Shown: piece after piece, positions 47,501-60,559 of the stretch
Layout: every line of letters begins with the position of its first letter
Position numbering within the stretch: the first letter of the stretch is position 1
From: Tyto alba
Taxonomy: Eukaryota; Chordata; Aves; Strigiformes; Tytonidae
DNA length: 64,000 bases
Assembly (NCBI RefSeq): GCF_018691265.1
Contig: NW_024881321.1
Span: 24,339,698-24,403,697 of the forward strand
Direction: 5' to 3'
Made by a program: the position numbers and the translations under genes
The notes under the pieces: model-generated
What the model was told of the DNA's origin: nothing
Seen by the model: the letters and a program-made list of their open reading frames with translations, nothing else
The model's database searches: none

Positions 47501-50500
47501 TGTTTAAATCATTGATAAAAATATTAAGCTTTGTAAGAGCTTTATAGTTTTATTACCCTTTTGTCTTCTTGCTTTCTGACCTATTATTTCTTCTAATTGT
47601 TAACATAGTGCTTTTGCATTCCCATTTCACAAACACCTACTTATGATGCTTCCTAACTTCAGGAGATGTTCTTGATTCTTTTAAATGAGTATTCAGGTCA
47701 AGGAAGGTGTCAACCATAATGCTCAAGTCTAGTGTTCTTTTAACAATAGTACTTCTAGTAATTTCTGACAGCAGGCACTGATATGTAGACTATAAGAGGT
47801 TGTTGACAAATGTCAAGGCTTTGAAAGAAATACTTTAATTACTTTGTATTTCTCATCTTCACCAGAAGACATGATAGATTTTAACATAATGTATGTGTAC
47901 AGAATTATTCCTTTTTCTGTAGTTTTCTGTCTTGAAATGCTAAAATAGCCAACACTGTCCCCAAAATATTTAACTTAAAACAGGACATTATTTTTTATTT
48001 CAACATATTGAACTGTGGCATAAAGCAACATTATTTTTTATGGAATAGGTACATAGCAAAAACACACATACAAACCACAGCTGCCCTTATTTTGATTAAT
48101 GTAAAGTATTATGCAGCTTGGGAAAAACAAAAAAATATATTGGACTTTATTAAAATAAGCATTATCACTCTATATTTTAATAAATAATTTAAAATCTGAA
48201 CTAATTTGTATCACCACGTATTAAAAATAGTTGTTAATATCATTTGACATGTCAGAAGCTGTGCTTCACTCTCTCAAAGTGTATTAGTAATTGTACTAGC
48301 ATAATGATGATATGAAATAGGTAGTAACTTCTGAAGATAGTAATACTATCTTTCTTTTAGTCCTCTTGATGCAATTTGCCATTGAACACTGATATTATGC
48401 TATAGTATTTCCTTTGTTCACATACTCTAGATTACTTTTCTGAACACACGTGAAGTAAAACATTTCAGAATTGAAAGTGACTTCTTGAAGATCAGTCCAG
48501 GACCTGTCTTAGGAGCACTAGAAATAAATGATAAAAAGCCATGAACATTTCCCTAGCACAATTTTAGAAAAGCACTGGCCATGCTTAGCAGTCTTGTTGT
48601 TTTTTCTGTTTTGTTGGCTTAAATTTCAACCTCTTGATTAATATTAAATGAAATTGAGAAAACAATGCCTAAATCTCAATTATTTGAAAAATCCTATTTT
48701 CTAGATTGGCTTTATTTATATCTAGCTGGATTGCATTGCATTGAATTCAACCAGAAATCAGAAATACAGACTAAGATTACAGAATTCTCCCTGAAGAGAA
48801 AAACTGGATTTTAAACTCTCCTAAAAGTGTATTGAGCCTCCTGCATACTAGGAGACAAGAGAGGTTCTAATAAAAGCAACACTATTTTCAGTGCTCTAGT
48901 CATTTCAACAATTGTTTATTGTGTTCTTAACTAATTAAGGCAAACACCAGAAATACAAATTATATTGTTGAAAAGACAGATGGCTCCTGAGTACTGCAGA
49001 GCTACATAACCCTCACATTGCCTTCTAAACCCACTTTCTCCTCTCTTGTGTCTCACAGCCAACCCAGAATGAAGTCAGGAATACAATATGAGTTTTGTTA
49101 AAGGCAGGACTCTTATTCTACTGGATAAGATCCTAATCAAGAAGTATAAATTGTTGAGTTTCTGATTCTTTAACTGTTTCTATATTCATCTTATTCTCTG
49201 AGTGGATTTTAAAAGGTGAAGCTACACATTGACATAGTTGCTGAGGGTATGTCTTTTCGTCTTTCAAATTCTAAAATTTTGTATTCTTTAAAAAGGTATT
49301 GTATTGTAAAAATTTTGCACTTACTTATCAGTATCTGGGTTTCAGCTGGGCTCATGGGGTCCACCTATTCTTAAAATAGTTTTTCTGTATAGATGAAGAC
49401 CATCTCCTGAAATGTAGGAATCATGGGCCATTCACACTCAGTCTGAGGATCCCCATATATCAGACCCCACATTTCTGAACAAATAGACTATATTCTAAGT
49501 TAAATTCATACAAAAGAAAACAATTACTATATCAATACTAAACAATATCTAAAGTAACAGCAAGAATTTAAACAATTAAAATTTATCTGGTAGATAGACC
49601 TTGTCAGAGTACTTAAAAAGAATGTAGAATCTCAAGTGTATCAATCCATGGCAGCAAAACAAGTTCAAGCAGTCAACTGCTAGTTTTTCTTTAAGCTATT
49701 CTAAAGTCTTAGCTCTTCCCATCAACACTGTGAGGAATTTAGAGGACCTAAATCGTCTTTACAAATTCCATTTTTGGAGCTGGGACAGTAGTTTTCAGGT
49801 ATTGAAAAATAATACTCAGTGCCTGATGTTCTTTTGTCTATATCTATACTACTAAATTAGAAAGGTCCACTAAGTGAATTCAGGCTCAGAGTGACTGCAC
49901 ACATTTATTTGTTGCTAACATACTTGCTGCTCACCACTACCTGGTAGAACTCTGCTATAAAGGAAAGTAGCCCTGAACAGTTTTCATGAGAACTAGTTAG
50001 TTCCCTTTCAGACATATCTACTGACTAATAGTCAGTCCAGTTCTTTTTATTTTTTTCTTTTCTTCTTTTCTTCTTTTTTCTTCATTCTGCAGCAACATAA
50101 CAGATTTATTCATCTGTTGAACTGTGATCTTATGAAATGTTTTCTTTACTGTGTTTGAAGAAATTTATAATCCTGGAAACCAGTTATTTCTTACCATGTT
50201 AGTGCTCTGTTAGTGCATAAAGTGATAACAATAAATTCATTAGAAATACTCACAGATTGGTCATAAATCATATAGTTACCCGATAGAAACAGTATGGATT
50301 TGCCTGGCATTAAGAAATGGAAACTGAAAATACATATCACTGTGCCATGGAAAGTATGATGTTATTATATCAACATTTCTAAAATCAATGTACTGTGGGA
50401 AGATAAAGTATAAAAAGCTCATCCTTCCACATATAAAATATATTAATCTTGATTAAACTCCTCAGAGGAAAGGCACAAACAATTTGTGTCTGTGGTTCCA

Positions 50501-51237
50501 ACCATGACTCAAGAGATTTGCATTATTTATACTACTAGTCTCATTGAATTCAGTGATATTATTCACATGAGCAGATAAACAGGTTTGGTTCTTTATTTTT
50601 CTAGCCTAGTCAGAAATGATCACTATCAGCAAATATTTGAGGATTTTGAACACTGAGAGATGTACTATAACTTCAGTTAGATCTATTCAGCTGAATTACA
50701 TTACTGGAAATACAATGATAAAAGAGAAGAATTTACTCTTGACTGAAAAAGATGGCCACTTTTTTTTTTTCTTTTTTGGCACTTCTGCTGACTGAATCTG
50801 CACCTCATTCGAAAAACAGAATATGGTCATGCGGAAAAAGAAAATACTTGAGATAAATTCTTTGAACATAAACTCTGATGGAGATGAAAAGTTAAAAACA
50901 TAGCTAATTTTGTGTGTGAAATTTTATCATAATTTCAGGCTGACTTTACATCATTTATTGAATATTTAGGAGCAATACTGTAATGGTTATGGTAAGAGTA
51001 GGTTGTAGGGAAGAGAATGAATATGAGAAAATATATTAAAATTTTAGATATATTAGCTTTTACCACTGGCAAAAGAGCTGGCATTAAGACCTCTAAGTCA
51101 TTTTAAAATGGATTACAGGAGGTTGTAAGGAATGCTGGTATAGCATAATCAACAATCCTGCACGTGCACCAGAATAGAGTGGGAACCCACAACAGTAGGT
51201 CTTCTTCATCTCTAAAATCTCTGATTCTCTGGCATAG

Positions 51238-51352
51238 TTACATAATTACAATTATGTACAATTACATAATATATAATTAAAATTATGTATAATTGTAAGT
51301 GCATGTGTGTAATTACAATTATGCATAATTACATAATTATAATAACATTCAT
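51238..51352. repeat. AT-rich near-palindromic repeat
   Basis: Several copies of TAATTACAATTATG and of TACATAAT in both orientations, able to form local hairpins. Confidence 0.7.
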
Positions 51353-51715
51353 GTTTCTGAAGATCTAGCATCAGTTCAACTGCAATGAATTCCGTCTCTT
51401 TATTGAGTAGAAGGAAAAAAGTACAGTCATTATGAAATAGAATGTAAATTCAAACTAACCACATTAAAAGCAAGAAAAACTTCCACAGTTAAGAAAATTC
51501 AAAGAGTAATTCAGATCAGTTATTTTGAGATGTATATAAAAAAACAAATGTCATTCATTCAGCCCAAGGTGAAGAGTGTCAAATGTTTAGAAACTTCTTT
51601 TGGCCATTCCTCCTTTTTTTTAATTTATTTATTCAACTAATTTTGCTGCAATAAATTAGTTAATAGAATTAATTTCCAATTTATGGAGCTTAAAAAAGAG
51701 AATTTTTTTATTTTT

Positions 51716-51824
<109 letters not shown>

Positions 51825-51974
51825 GGGTAAGACTGACTTAAAGCATTAATTATACTATTTATAATTTTTCATTAGAATATCAATTAATATTCCAGGACAT
51901 AATTAGAAGGATATCTAAGAATCAAACTAACAGAGTTTAAGAATAAAATTGATTTGAAATAAAATTTAAATGTG

Positions 51975-52109
51975 TCAGAATATTAATAAGTTAGGTTCTG
52001 GACACATAAACTCTTCCATGTACAGTTCTGGAAGGAGGAGGTGTTTTCCTGCCAGTCCTCCAATGACAACAATCATCTCTGCCGTTTTGGCAGTGGTACG
52101 TACAAAATT
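51975..52109 (-). other. Short open interval with protein-like composition, origin unknown
   Basis: On the minus strand, after TTTGCTGACACAG (acceptor-like), a frame of 44 codons includes TAEMIVVIGGLAGKH and ends at a stop at 51975-51977. The other strand is open as well (62 codons from 51970). The interval is more GC-rich than its flanks. No family is recognised with confidence. It may be an exon, an old retrocopy fragment or chance. Confidence 0.2.
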
Positions 52110-52633
52110 CTGTGTCAGCAAAGACAAACTAGGAAGTAATTGGACAGAAAATCACTAGGACTGACCAAATGGACATGCATATGGTGGAGACAAGATAAAC
52201 AAAGTTACTTATGCTGCAGGAGATGTTAGGATGTTTAATTTATTAGATACCGTCTGGGAGAGTAACAAGCAGCAGTTCCCTCCGTCCTATCTCCTCAGGG
52301 ACACCCCGCTCTCTGGCACTATCCCTTGCTTATAGATGTATATATCCCTCCCTTCCTCCCTCTTTCCTTTTAGAATGGAAGCAGCAATTTGACACTACAT
52401 GTACCATTGTCCTCTCATTTCAAGTCACAGAATTAGATTGCAAAAACAGTACCAATAAACTTTAAAATAAGGCTTAAGATATTAGTCCTTTCTAAACTTC
52501 TTCAAAGTGAGTAACACTAGCTTTAGAGGTACAAATGGGAGGTCTTTTTGAATTTGGCTAACTTTAATAGGTTAAAAAATGTTTAAATGATCAACTCTAT
52601 CAGCAGAAGTGGTGGTGGAAATTTTTCAGTAAA

Positions 52634-52713
52634 TGTGGTTTGTTAAGCCACTCTATCACTCCCTCTTTTCAGCTGGACAGGGGAGAGAAATATAATGAAA
52701 GGCTTATGTGTTG
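52634..52713 (-). mobile_element. 3' end of an ERV LTR split by a second LTR
   Basis: The plus strand reads TGTGGTTTGTTAAGCC, CTCTATCACTCCCTC and GGACAGGGGAGAGAAATA, which resemble the LTR ends at 9525-9665 and 55676-55870. It is the distal part of the LTR continued at 53608-54185, with inserted sequence between. Confidence 0.65.
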
Positions 52714-53607
52714 TGTTGCTTTTAAGGTGAAGAATTACTTTGGTAAGAGATGAATCTCCTTTTGTTCTAGTCAGTCCTCAGAGATTAGAGGGGCTAGGGG
52801 TGACTGGATTTATCTCTTAATAGGTATGCTACTTATTGCTGTGACTATAAGCCTGACACCAGATGAACTAACAGCCTGTGTGTTGTAAGTCCAGTTACAT
52901 TCAAGAGAAGCAGTCCGGTTCATGAATAGTACAGTTTATTCTTATGCAACATCTACTGATTCTTTGAGGTTGCCTACAATAAATGCACAAACTGCAGGTT
53001 GGCTATACAGCACTACACACAAAAACAATTGCAATCACACACTTAATTCCTAGATAATCACTCGGCGTAGCTGAGGGCACAAATCTTATCAAAATGCCTC
53101 CCTTCTGATGGAGGGTGAGGAGTACAAACCCGTTGATCTGTCCCTCCTATTTGGTGTTGGATTATCCTCTCTCCAATTTGGATGCAAACTCGGAGTAGTA
53201 TTTATCTAGATGTGTATGTGTGAGTGGGTGGGACTGTAGTCAACCCATTGTTTATTGAGTAATGGCACAGCACATTCTTTGGTGCAATGTGCACACATCT
53301 GTTGTGGGAAAAGCAGGCAGTTGTTGTGGGAAAAGTGGAAGCAAGGAAGATAGTGTCTGCAGAGTTGTGCAAAACATCCCTTGAGAAAAGGGGAAGAGCA
53401 GGAGATAAATTTGTATAGTTATATCAAATATTCCTTAAGAAAAGTGGAAGAACAGGACCATGTGGCCTCCACCTCACTTCACTTTCCTCTTTGGTACCAT
53501 GACAACACAAATCACCAGATCTTCACCCTGTCCTGTGTTTGTTCTGGGCAACATGTGTTAAGGAAATGTATATCTTGCAGTTTTTTCTCTGTTTTGCTTT
53601 TCCCACA
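52714..53607 (-). mobile_element. ERV LTR, minus strand, inserted in another LTR
   Basis: On the minus strand the block begins TGTGGGAAAAGCAAAACAG at 53607 and ends CACCTTAAAAGCAACA at 52714, about 890 bases with TG...CA ends. It has a GATAAATACTAC TATA-like site near 53200 and an AAGAATAAACTG poly(A) signal near 52940. The segment TTTTCCCACAACA is repeated inside U3. The family is not seen elsewhere in the window. Exact edges and target duplication are unclear. Confidence 0.6.
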
Positions 53608-54185
53608 CTTCCAAGAGGTCAAGACAAGGACAGAGATATCACTGAGCAGTTACTGTCAGGGGCAAAACAGGCTCCACTTGGGAAAATTAATTAGATTAAT
53701 TGCCAATCTTAAATCAGATTAGGATAATGAGAAATAAAACAAAATCTTAAAACACCTCCTCCCCACCTCTCCCTTCTTCCCAGACTCAGTTTTACTCCTG
53801 ATTTCTCTACCTCTTCCCTTTGAGCAGTGGAGGGGGATGAGGAATGGGGGTTGTGATCAGTTCATCATACATTATCACTGCTACTCCTTCCTCCTTATGC
53901 TCTTCCTCTGCTCTAGTGTGTGGTCCCACCCACAGAAGACAGTCTTCTATGAACTGCTCCAGCGTAAGTCCCTTCCATGGGCTGCAATCCTTCAGGAACA
54001 AACTGCTCCAGTGTGGACTCCTCTCTCTCCATGTGTTCACAGGTTCTGCCAGAAGCCTGCTACAGTGAGGGCTTCCTACAGGGACACAGCCTCCTTCAGG
54101 GACATCCACCTGCTCCCAGTGTGGGGTCCTCCATGGGCTGCAGGGTGGATATCTGCTCCACTTCTACCATGTAAACCCAATACAG
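53608..54185 (-). mobile_element. 5' part of the split ERV LTR, minus strand
   Basis: The plus strand carries CTCCTCCCCACCTCTCCC, CCTTCCATGGGCTGCAATCC, TCCTTCAGGGACATCCACC and CTCCATGGGCTGCAGGGTGG, which are repeated motifs of the LTR type also found at 14918-15643. The AAGGACAGAGATATCACTG block near 53633 continues directly from the 52634-52713 piece. Plus-strand frames here (up to 173 codons, 53837-54358) cross the LTR and are not genes. Confidence 0.7.
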
Positions 54186-54750
54186 TAAAGAAAAGCAAAG
54201 AAGAGAAATTTTTCTTTCCTACTACAAATAAAGAAAATCAAAGAAGAGAAATTTATCTTTCTTACTACAATCTAATGCAAAAGACTGATCCTCTCTTGAT
54301 CATACTTGAACTGGTCATTTATGTTGGCCCACTGTTAACAGTAGCTTTCCAGAGTTGATTCCAAATACCCAGTGGCACAAGTCCAACAAATGCAAGTCAC
54401 AGTTCTTTTTTATTTAATAATTTATAGATTGTTTCATTCATTTTACATGTTGAGCATCATGTACCTCATATACTTGTAAACTGGCTAATTACATTATACA
54501 TATGCTGAGCACACACTCAGATGCCAATCACTAACAGAATTTTTTAATTAAAACCCTGTTATATGTCTCAGATTGTCAGTTTGTACATTTTTTGTTTTCT
54601 TTCTAAAATATCAGAGATGTCTTGTGTAGGCTTTGTTAGTTTTGATTGACTTCATGCATCCCTTTCATTTAGTCTATTATTTAGCTACTAGTTAGTCATA
54701 GACACATCTATGTTTTCTGCATCAGTTATCTGATTTGGGAAAATAATTAT

Positions 54751-54782
<32 letters not shown>

Positions 54783-55675
54783 GCCTGTATTTTTGAGGTC
54801 AGGGTGGGATGAATGTAAGATTACCTTCTGGCTCAGCTGGACTTAGAACGGAATGTGTTCCATTCATGACACAGCAGAGTTCCAGTCAAAATATTCACAA
54901 GTAGTTTCAAGTGTCAAAAGTTCTCATAGCCTTATGACTTCATCAGATCAATAAGAAAATAAATGAAATACAAACAAGAGAAGTATATGTGCAGTGATAA
55001 AGAACCTCATAAACTTTCTCTTAAGTATACACTCAGTGTACTGAAACTGAAGTGAAAGGAAAACTAAAAGTTAATACTCTATCAGAAAACAAAAGGGGAA
55101 AGATAATTGGAAGAGGTATAAAAAATGGAGAAAATGGTGCTTGTATCCTAGGGCTGAGTTACAATGGATAAGTTAATATAAGGGTATTATTTGCTTGTTC
55201 TGTCTTTTTTTTTTTTTTTTCCCATAGTCACTCATGCAGATCTAAACAAGAATTATACAATAGGGTTTAAAGTTATCACTTTGAAATCAGGACAGAAAAA
55301 AAAAATAGGAAAAGACAGGCAATATTTTCAGGGATTTGGAATTCTTCTGAGAGGACAAGGATTTTTTATTCTGATTTAAGAAAACTCTCAGAAACAGACA
55401 AGGCTAGTATTTTTCCCTCTACATCACAGCTGGCAGATTGTACCCAATTAATGTGTAAAAGTATCTAGCAACATTATATCCACTTTAGCCCTCTTATTCA
55501 ACTTTTTTCCTTCTACCTACATCCTAAAATGAGAAATCAACATTTTAATAGGGATTTCAAAATATTAAAAAGCCAAAGTAAAAACATTTATTTTAATTCT
55601 TGCTACAATTAGTATTTCAATAGCATCAAAAGACAATAAAGAATTCCTGTTCTCATGTATTTTTTTTTAACCTGT
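54186..55675. other. AT-rich non-coding DNA, no gene seen
   Basis: Only a poly(T) run at about 54754-54780 and a shorter one near 55206 stand out. A nearly duplicated AAAGAAGAGAAATTT segment occurs twice near 54195-54255. Confidence 0.55.
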
Positions 55676-55960
55676 TATGTTGTGGTGTGTTGACCTTGGC
55701 CAGCTGCCAGACATCCACCCAGATGCTCTTTTACTCCCCATCCTCAACAGGACATGGGTGAAAATAAGATGAAAATGTTTATGGGCTGTGACAAGCACAA
55801 GTTGTTCACTTACCAATTGCTGTCACTGGTAAAAGAGAGTCAACTTGGTGAAAAATAATTTAATTAATGTCCAGTTAAAAATAGAGTTGGAGGGTGAGAA
55901 ACAAAGACAAAACTGAAACAACCTTCCCACCCATGTTTTCCCCAACTATGGTAGAGTAAT
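55676..55960 (-). mobile_element. ERV LTR 3' fragment, minus strand
   Basis: The plus strand begins TATGTTGTGGTGTGTTGACC and follows the order seen at 9525-9665 and 52634 plus 53630: the CTTGGCCAGCTGCC block, a GACATGGGTGAAAATAAGATG block, CACTTACCAATTGCTGTCAC and an AATTTAATTAATG block, fading out near CTTCCCACCC. U3 with the promoter is missing. Confidence 0.65.
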
Positions 55961-56439
55961 GGAGACATCAGCAATTTGCTTTCCACTAAAGCATCTTTAT
56001 TCAAAACAGAGAGAATATTATTTTATTTTTACATACAAATGTAAGGAGATGTGAAATAGGTTGTCTCTTCACTATGTTTACTGAAAAAAAAACACCTAAA
56101 ATATCACTAATGCAAGGCTAATAATATGTGTAACATAGAAACAGGTATAAATTTGCTCAATCTTACATATTCAACTTAGATTGGAGTAGATCTTTTAGCA
56201 TGAATTTAAGGGTTCAGACTGTTTGTTCTCAATGTTTTTGTAGCTCACTGTAATTTAAAAGTTAGAGAGACTTGGAGTCCTTCTCTACAGCACTACTGCT
56301 TAAATTAAAGACATCTAATTTAGAATTTAAGAGAATTTAGGGATAATGTTAGGAAAACAAAAGCTCATCTGAAGTTGAGATTTGCAAGGGATATAAAATG
56401 TAATGGGAATAACTTTTACCATTATGTTAATATTAAAAA
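55961..56439. other. AT-rich non-coding DNA, no gene seen
   Basis: No recognisable feature. Confidence 0.55.
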
Positions 56440-56725
56440 GCTGAACAAAGATGTAGGATCATTACAGAATGGGGTGAGTGAACTTATTGACTGTGAACAC
56501 AGTAAGGCTGAGATTCAATGCCGCCTTTGACTCAGTCTTCACCAAGGTTTCCCATGGGCATCAAGTCAGGGGTTACTTGGGACAACTCGACTTATACAAT
56601 TCCCTAACACCCAATGGGATGCATCAAAGACAGCTGAGAGCACTATCATAATTCCCTGTGAGGAAGCTTTCTACCACCTTCCAAAGGCATTGGATACTAG
56701 AGGAGGTCCCAGACAACAGAAGCAT
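56440..56725 (+). mobile_element. CR1-like ORF2 fragment, plus strand
   Basis: The broken translation gives VSELIDCEHSKAE, then (after a shift) FDSVFTKVSHG-like sequence, a YLGQLDLYNSL-like block and a GMH block. This is the order of the CR1 ORF2 linker before RT (FASVFT ... GPDGMHP). Several frameshifts are needed. The GPDG part is changed. Confidence 0.6.
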
Positions 56726-56726
56726 T

Positions 56727-56838
56727 GATAATAGTAGAATTAATCACCTAACTGGCATTCCTAGGACAACACTAAATAATATTAATAGGTCTTATACAAC
56801 ATTTTTCATCTGAAGATCTGAAAGTGCTTTACAGTGGA
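56727..56838 (+). repeat. Old interspersed repeat, copy A of an inverted pair
   Basis: 112 bases that match, as reverse complement, 58290-58401. Shared exact blocks include AATAGTAGAATTAATCAC, AATAATATTAATAG and ACATTTTTCATCTGAAGATC. The end, CTGAAAGTGCTTTACAGTGG, resembles the ...CAAAGTGCTTTACA segment common in old amniote retroposons, but no family name is assigned. Confidence 0.8.
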
Positions 56839-56849
56839 TTGGACAAAGT

Positions 56850-56962
56850 CCCGAGCTTCCTGGTCTCACCCCAGAGCTGACCTTACTTTGAGAAGAGGGC
56901 TGGACTGGAGATCTCATGAGGTCCTTTTCCACCAGAACTGATCTGTGAGCCTATGATCCCTA
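56850..56962 (+). mobile_element. Possible old CR1-type 3' end
   Basis: Blocks AGGGCTGGACTGGAGATCTC, ATGAGGTCCTTTTCCA and GAGCCTATGATCC fit the GGTTGGACTAGATGAYCT...AGGTCCCTTCCA...TATGATYC end of CR1 elements, with high divergence. Confidence 0.55.
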
Positions 56963-58289
56963 AAGATATAGAGTGGTCAGTTTTCATTATTTTGGAACTA
57001 CCTATGTTTTTTTAATACTTCTGTGTACTTAAAGTGCAGGTTTCCATTAGAAATACAGTACCATTACAGGTAGTTTGCAGTAATGATCTTGGTCAGAGTT
57101 GATGGAGAAAAAGTACAACCAAAGCAAGATGTTTTGATCAGCATTATTATTTCTTTGTGGCATCCTGAATGGCATTAAAACTAACATAAGACTGAGAATT
57201 CATAAGAGGTAAATGAGGTAGCAATGTAGATTTTAATTCCCTTTAGGTGTTCAGTTCACTTAAATGTCTTATAAAATTGGAACAGAACATATGCCTCGTG
57301 AAGAGAGATTCTGTGAGGTTTGAACACATTATTTCCTCCTCTCTACATTAGATTCCTCATCTATAAAGAAAGATAAATTACATTATTTTTTCTGAGTTAT
57401 TTTAGACATAATTTAAGAAGTCCTGTAGAAGGATGGACAATTTTGTATAATAGCATTTTTTTTTTTTTTTTTTTTTTTTTCCCCAGAAATATGCATAACC
57501 AAGAAAGCATTATGGCATCTAAAGATATTAGTTAAATTAAAGGAGCACTTAGCACACAATTTGGGGGGATGAGATTATTTGGAACATTTATACACTCTAA
57601 AGTATGTCTGTAGAGGATGAAGAATCCTAATAGAGGGAAATATTCTGCACAGAAGTAGAAACAAAAGACTAAAGTATTTTATTTTTCTTAGCAGATAGTC
57701 AGATAAGTGCTGATTTTTCAAGTGGAACTGGGTCGAAGTTATTATTTGGGTAGATTTGAGCTTCAGATATATGCAAGTCAAATGCCTAAGCTCCCACTAC
57801 AATCATTGTGAGCTATTAAGTTGCCCTACATTATACTCCTGAATCTAGTTAGCTGTGGCAGGAGTCTGTTCCTTAAACACAGTTTCCTAAGGCCATTTTA
57901 GATGTCCTAATTTACTCCATCTGTCCTCTAACTGCTGCTCCAGAAGATCATAGGTAAACTGGGTCCTCTGCTATATCTGCCAGCTCCATGTGAATGCACT
58001 GAGTAACCTAAGGTGCCTCAAAAAATAATATTCAGTGTCTAAACTCAGGCAACTGAGTCACACATTTGAACATACTTACTCGCTCTATACAGAATATACT
58101 GGTTTTAATGGAAATTAAATCTAATTAATGTGTTGGTCACTGAAATAAGAGATGAATCATCTGTGACAAATGATCATGAGCAGGGAATTGTCATACATGT
58201 CTGATCAAAATTCCACTATAGCTTGCTGTAAAGCCTCTATTTCCTCTATTTTTGTTTCTTTTTCTTTTTGAAGATAGTGAAACTTATCT
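56963..58289. other. AT-rich non-coding DNA, no gene seen
   Basis: No recognisable feature except a poly(T) run near 57458-57480. Confidence 0.55.
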
Positions 58290-58401
58290 TCCACTGTAAA
58301 GTTCTTTCAGATCTTCAGATGAAAAATGTTGCATAAAAACTATTAATATTATTCAGTGCTGACATAGGGATGCCAATTAAGTGATTAATTCTACTATTGC
58401 C
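58290..58401 (-). repeat. Old interspersed repeat, copy B of an inverted pair
   Basis: Reverse-complement match to 56727-56838, also 112 bases long. Unlike copy A it is not next to CR1 sequence, so the unit is a repeat of its own and not part of CR1. Confidence 0.8.
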
Positions 58402-60559
58402 AATGCTATTGCCAGTTATAGTCACTGCTGAAGCTTTTGATGAGTTTTTTTTTTTCTTAAAAAAAAAAAAAAAAATTGACACCACTCACTAAATGGTTTC
58501 TGGGCACAAATACATGTTGTTCCAAAGTGATCAAGTTTCTCAGCTGTGTGAATAAAACCATTGGAAATAGTGTTTCATTACAATCTGTAAATCAGCATGA
58601 TTATTTATTAAAAGCTTCGGTATCATGACATAGCATAGTAACAATGAAAAAATGCAAGTGTGATGTTTCCCTTCCCTAGAAGAATGAAATTTACTCAGTT
58701 ACTGAAAGAATAACATAGGCTTTCTTTGTATCAACTGTTTTGAAGGAAATGTTTCAAAATTTCAGGTTACAGTGTTTATGCTCTGTGGTCCATAACTTTG
58801 GGTCTACAAGTTTACCCAAACCAGGCAACACTTTCTCCAAATCACTATGAAATCGCTAACCATCAGAGCTTCCATGGAGCTATCGGTGTTCTGTTGGTTT
58901 CTTAGTTATACAAGCCCCTATTTTATCCCTTCAGTCTCGAGTTGGAGGTGTTTACACTCAGTAGTCCGAAGCAGCATGAGAACCAAAAGAGAAACATATT
59001 TTGATACTTCAGAATATAAGCATGCCTGTGAAAACACACATGCACACATGCACACAGAGATATTTTTTCTAAAAATAGTCATAACTTTTTCTTCCTAACT
59101 GAGCAAACTAGCTATTTGGGATTAAGAATTGAAAAAAAAAAAAAAATGCTATCAAATAAGTTTTGCTTACAGTGGAGAATCAGCATACAACTCATAAGAT
59201 TACTGAATCTCTCTGGGGCATCTTTTTATTTCTGTTCATAAACATGTTTCATGGAAGCATCTAAGCTATCATTTTACTGTGATTCAATCCGCCCTTCTAT
59301 ACATATCATCTAGTGACAGTTTGTGTAGTGTACCAAAAAATCTGGTAATGTACTCTGAATATATTGCAAAATAAATCAGAAGGAAAGGCCAAATGATTTT
59401 ATACAACTCTTCACTGCTGTGTTTATTCTGATAATGAGATATATGGGTTGTGTGAGTTGAAAGATAGGAAATCTATTCCTGTGCATGTTTTGCAAACTAA
59501 GAATCAAAAATTAAAGTGAGAATTTATATATAAAGTCAGATATGTAGATGTGTCATCAAGAAAAATGCCCTTAACCATATAAAATTGTCTCTTTTTTTCC
59601 TTATAATGCTCATTCATTAAAAAAATGAGACATAAATAATATTTCATGCTCTTAATATACCTCATAGAGTTTTGCTTATACTTTCTGTCCTCTTTCTTTT
59701 GTCCTTATAACTCATCTGTTCATTATTTAATTTTAGCTTTTTAGTACATTTCAAGGGCTGGGTTTTTTCTGCCTTCCCTACCTTCAAATACTTGAAGCCT
59801 TTCTAAGGTAAATCCCTTTAGTTCAGATTTGCTATGGTAGTGGAAGACATGACAAGTCTTTAATTACAGCTGTTTCCATTGTATCTTTTACATATGTTTT
59901 TACTTTCTCAGGCATTTCTCTTTTAATACCATTTAGTTATTCCATTATTGCTGCTAATTTTACTCATTTGAGAAGCGATTAAGAAATACTAGGCTAATTA
60001 AGGAAGATGGATTTCAGTGGTACAGGAGATTTATTTTTTCATTGTGAGGGAAGAAGAAAAGAGGAATAGAAAGAAAAATAATCTGTGAATTTGTAACAAA
60101 TTATTGAAGGAAAGGTACTGAATATATATTTATAAGCAATATTGTTTCCTAGTGCACAGCACAGTGGACTGCTACTCATAGACAAGATTTTCTATTTGCT
60201 GGATTACCTTTAGCAAGTTACCTCACCTTACCGTGTGTCTTTCTTCTAGTCTGTTAAATCAATGTAGTTTCAATGGCACAACAGTTTTAGTTGCATTTAA
60301 CTAAATGTTGTTACTTTTTTACAATGGAATTTAATTTTTAAAGAAACTACCAATATATCTACTTAGATCACACATTCTAAGAGTGTATTTGAATGATAAT
60401 AGATACATAAATGGATGTGACTACTGGAGGAATTCCAAATTTAGTAAACAAAAGCAGAGCCATTTTTTTTTCAGTACTGAATTTTAATAAAGTTCATAAA
60501 GTCTGAGCTTCCTACTGCATGACAAACAACAATTTTTTTTTTTTTTTTTCATTGCCTGT
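58402..60559. other. AT-rich non-coding DNA, no gene seen
   Basis: Short homopolymer runs only. The 83-codon frame at 58847-59098 has no recognised domain. Confidence 0.55.

Noticed and set aside
53837..54358. 173-codon plus-strand open frame
   Set aside because: Runs antisense through an LTR with repeated motifs and into AT-rich flank. No recognised domain.
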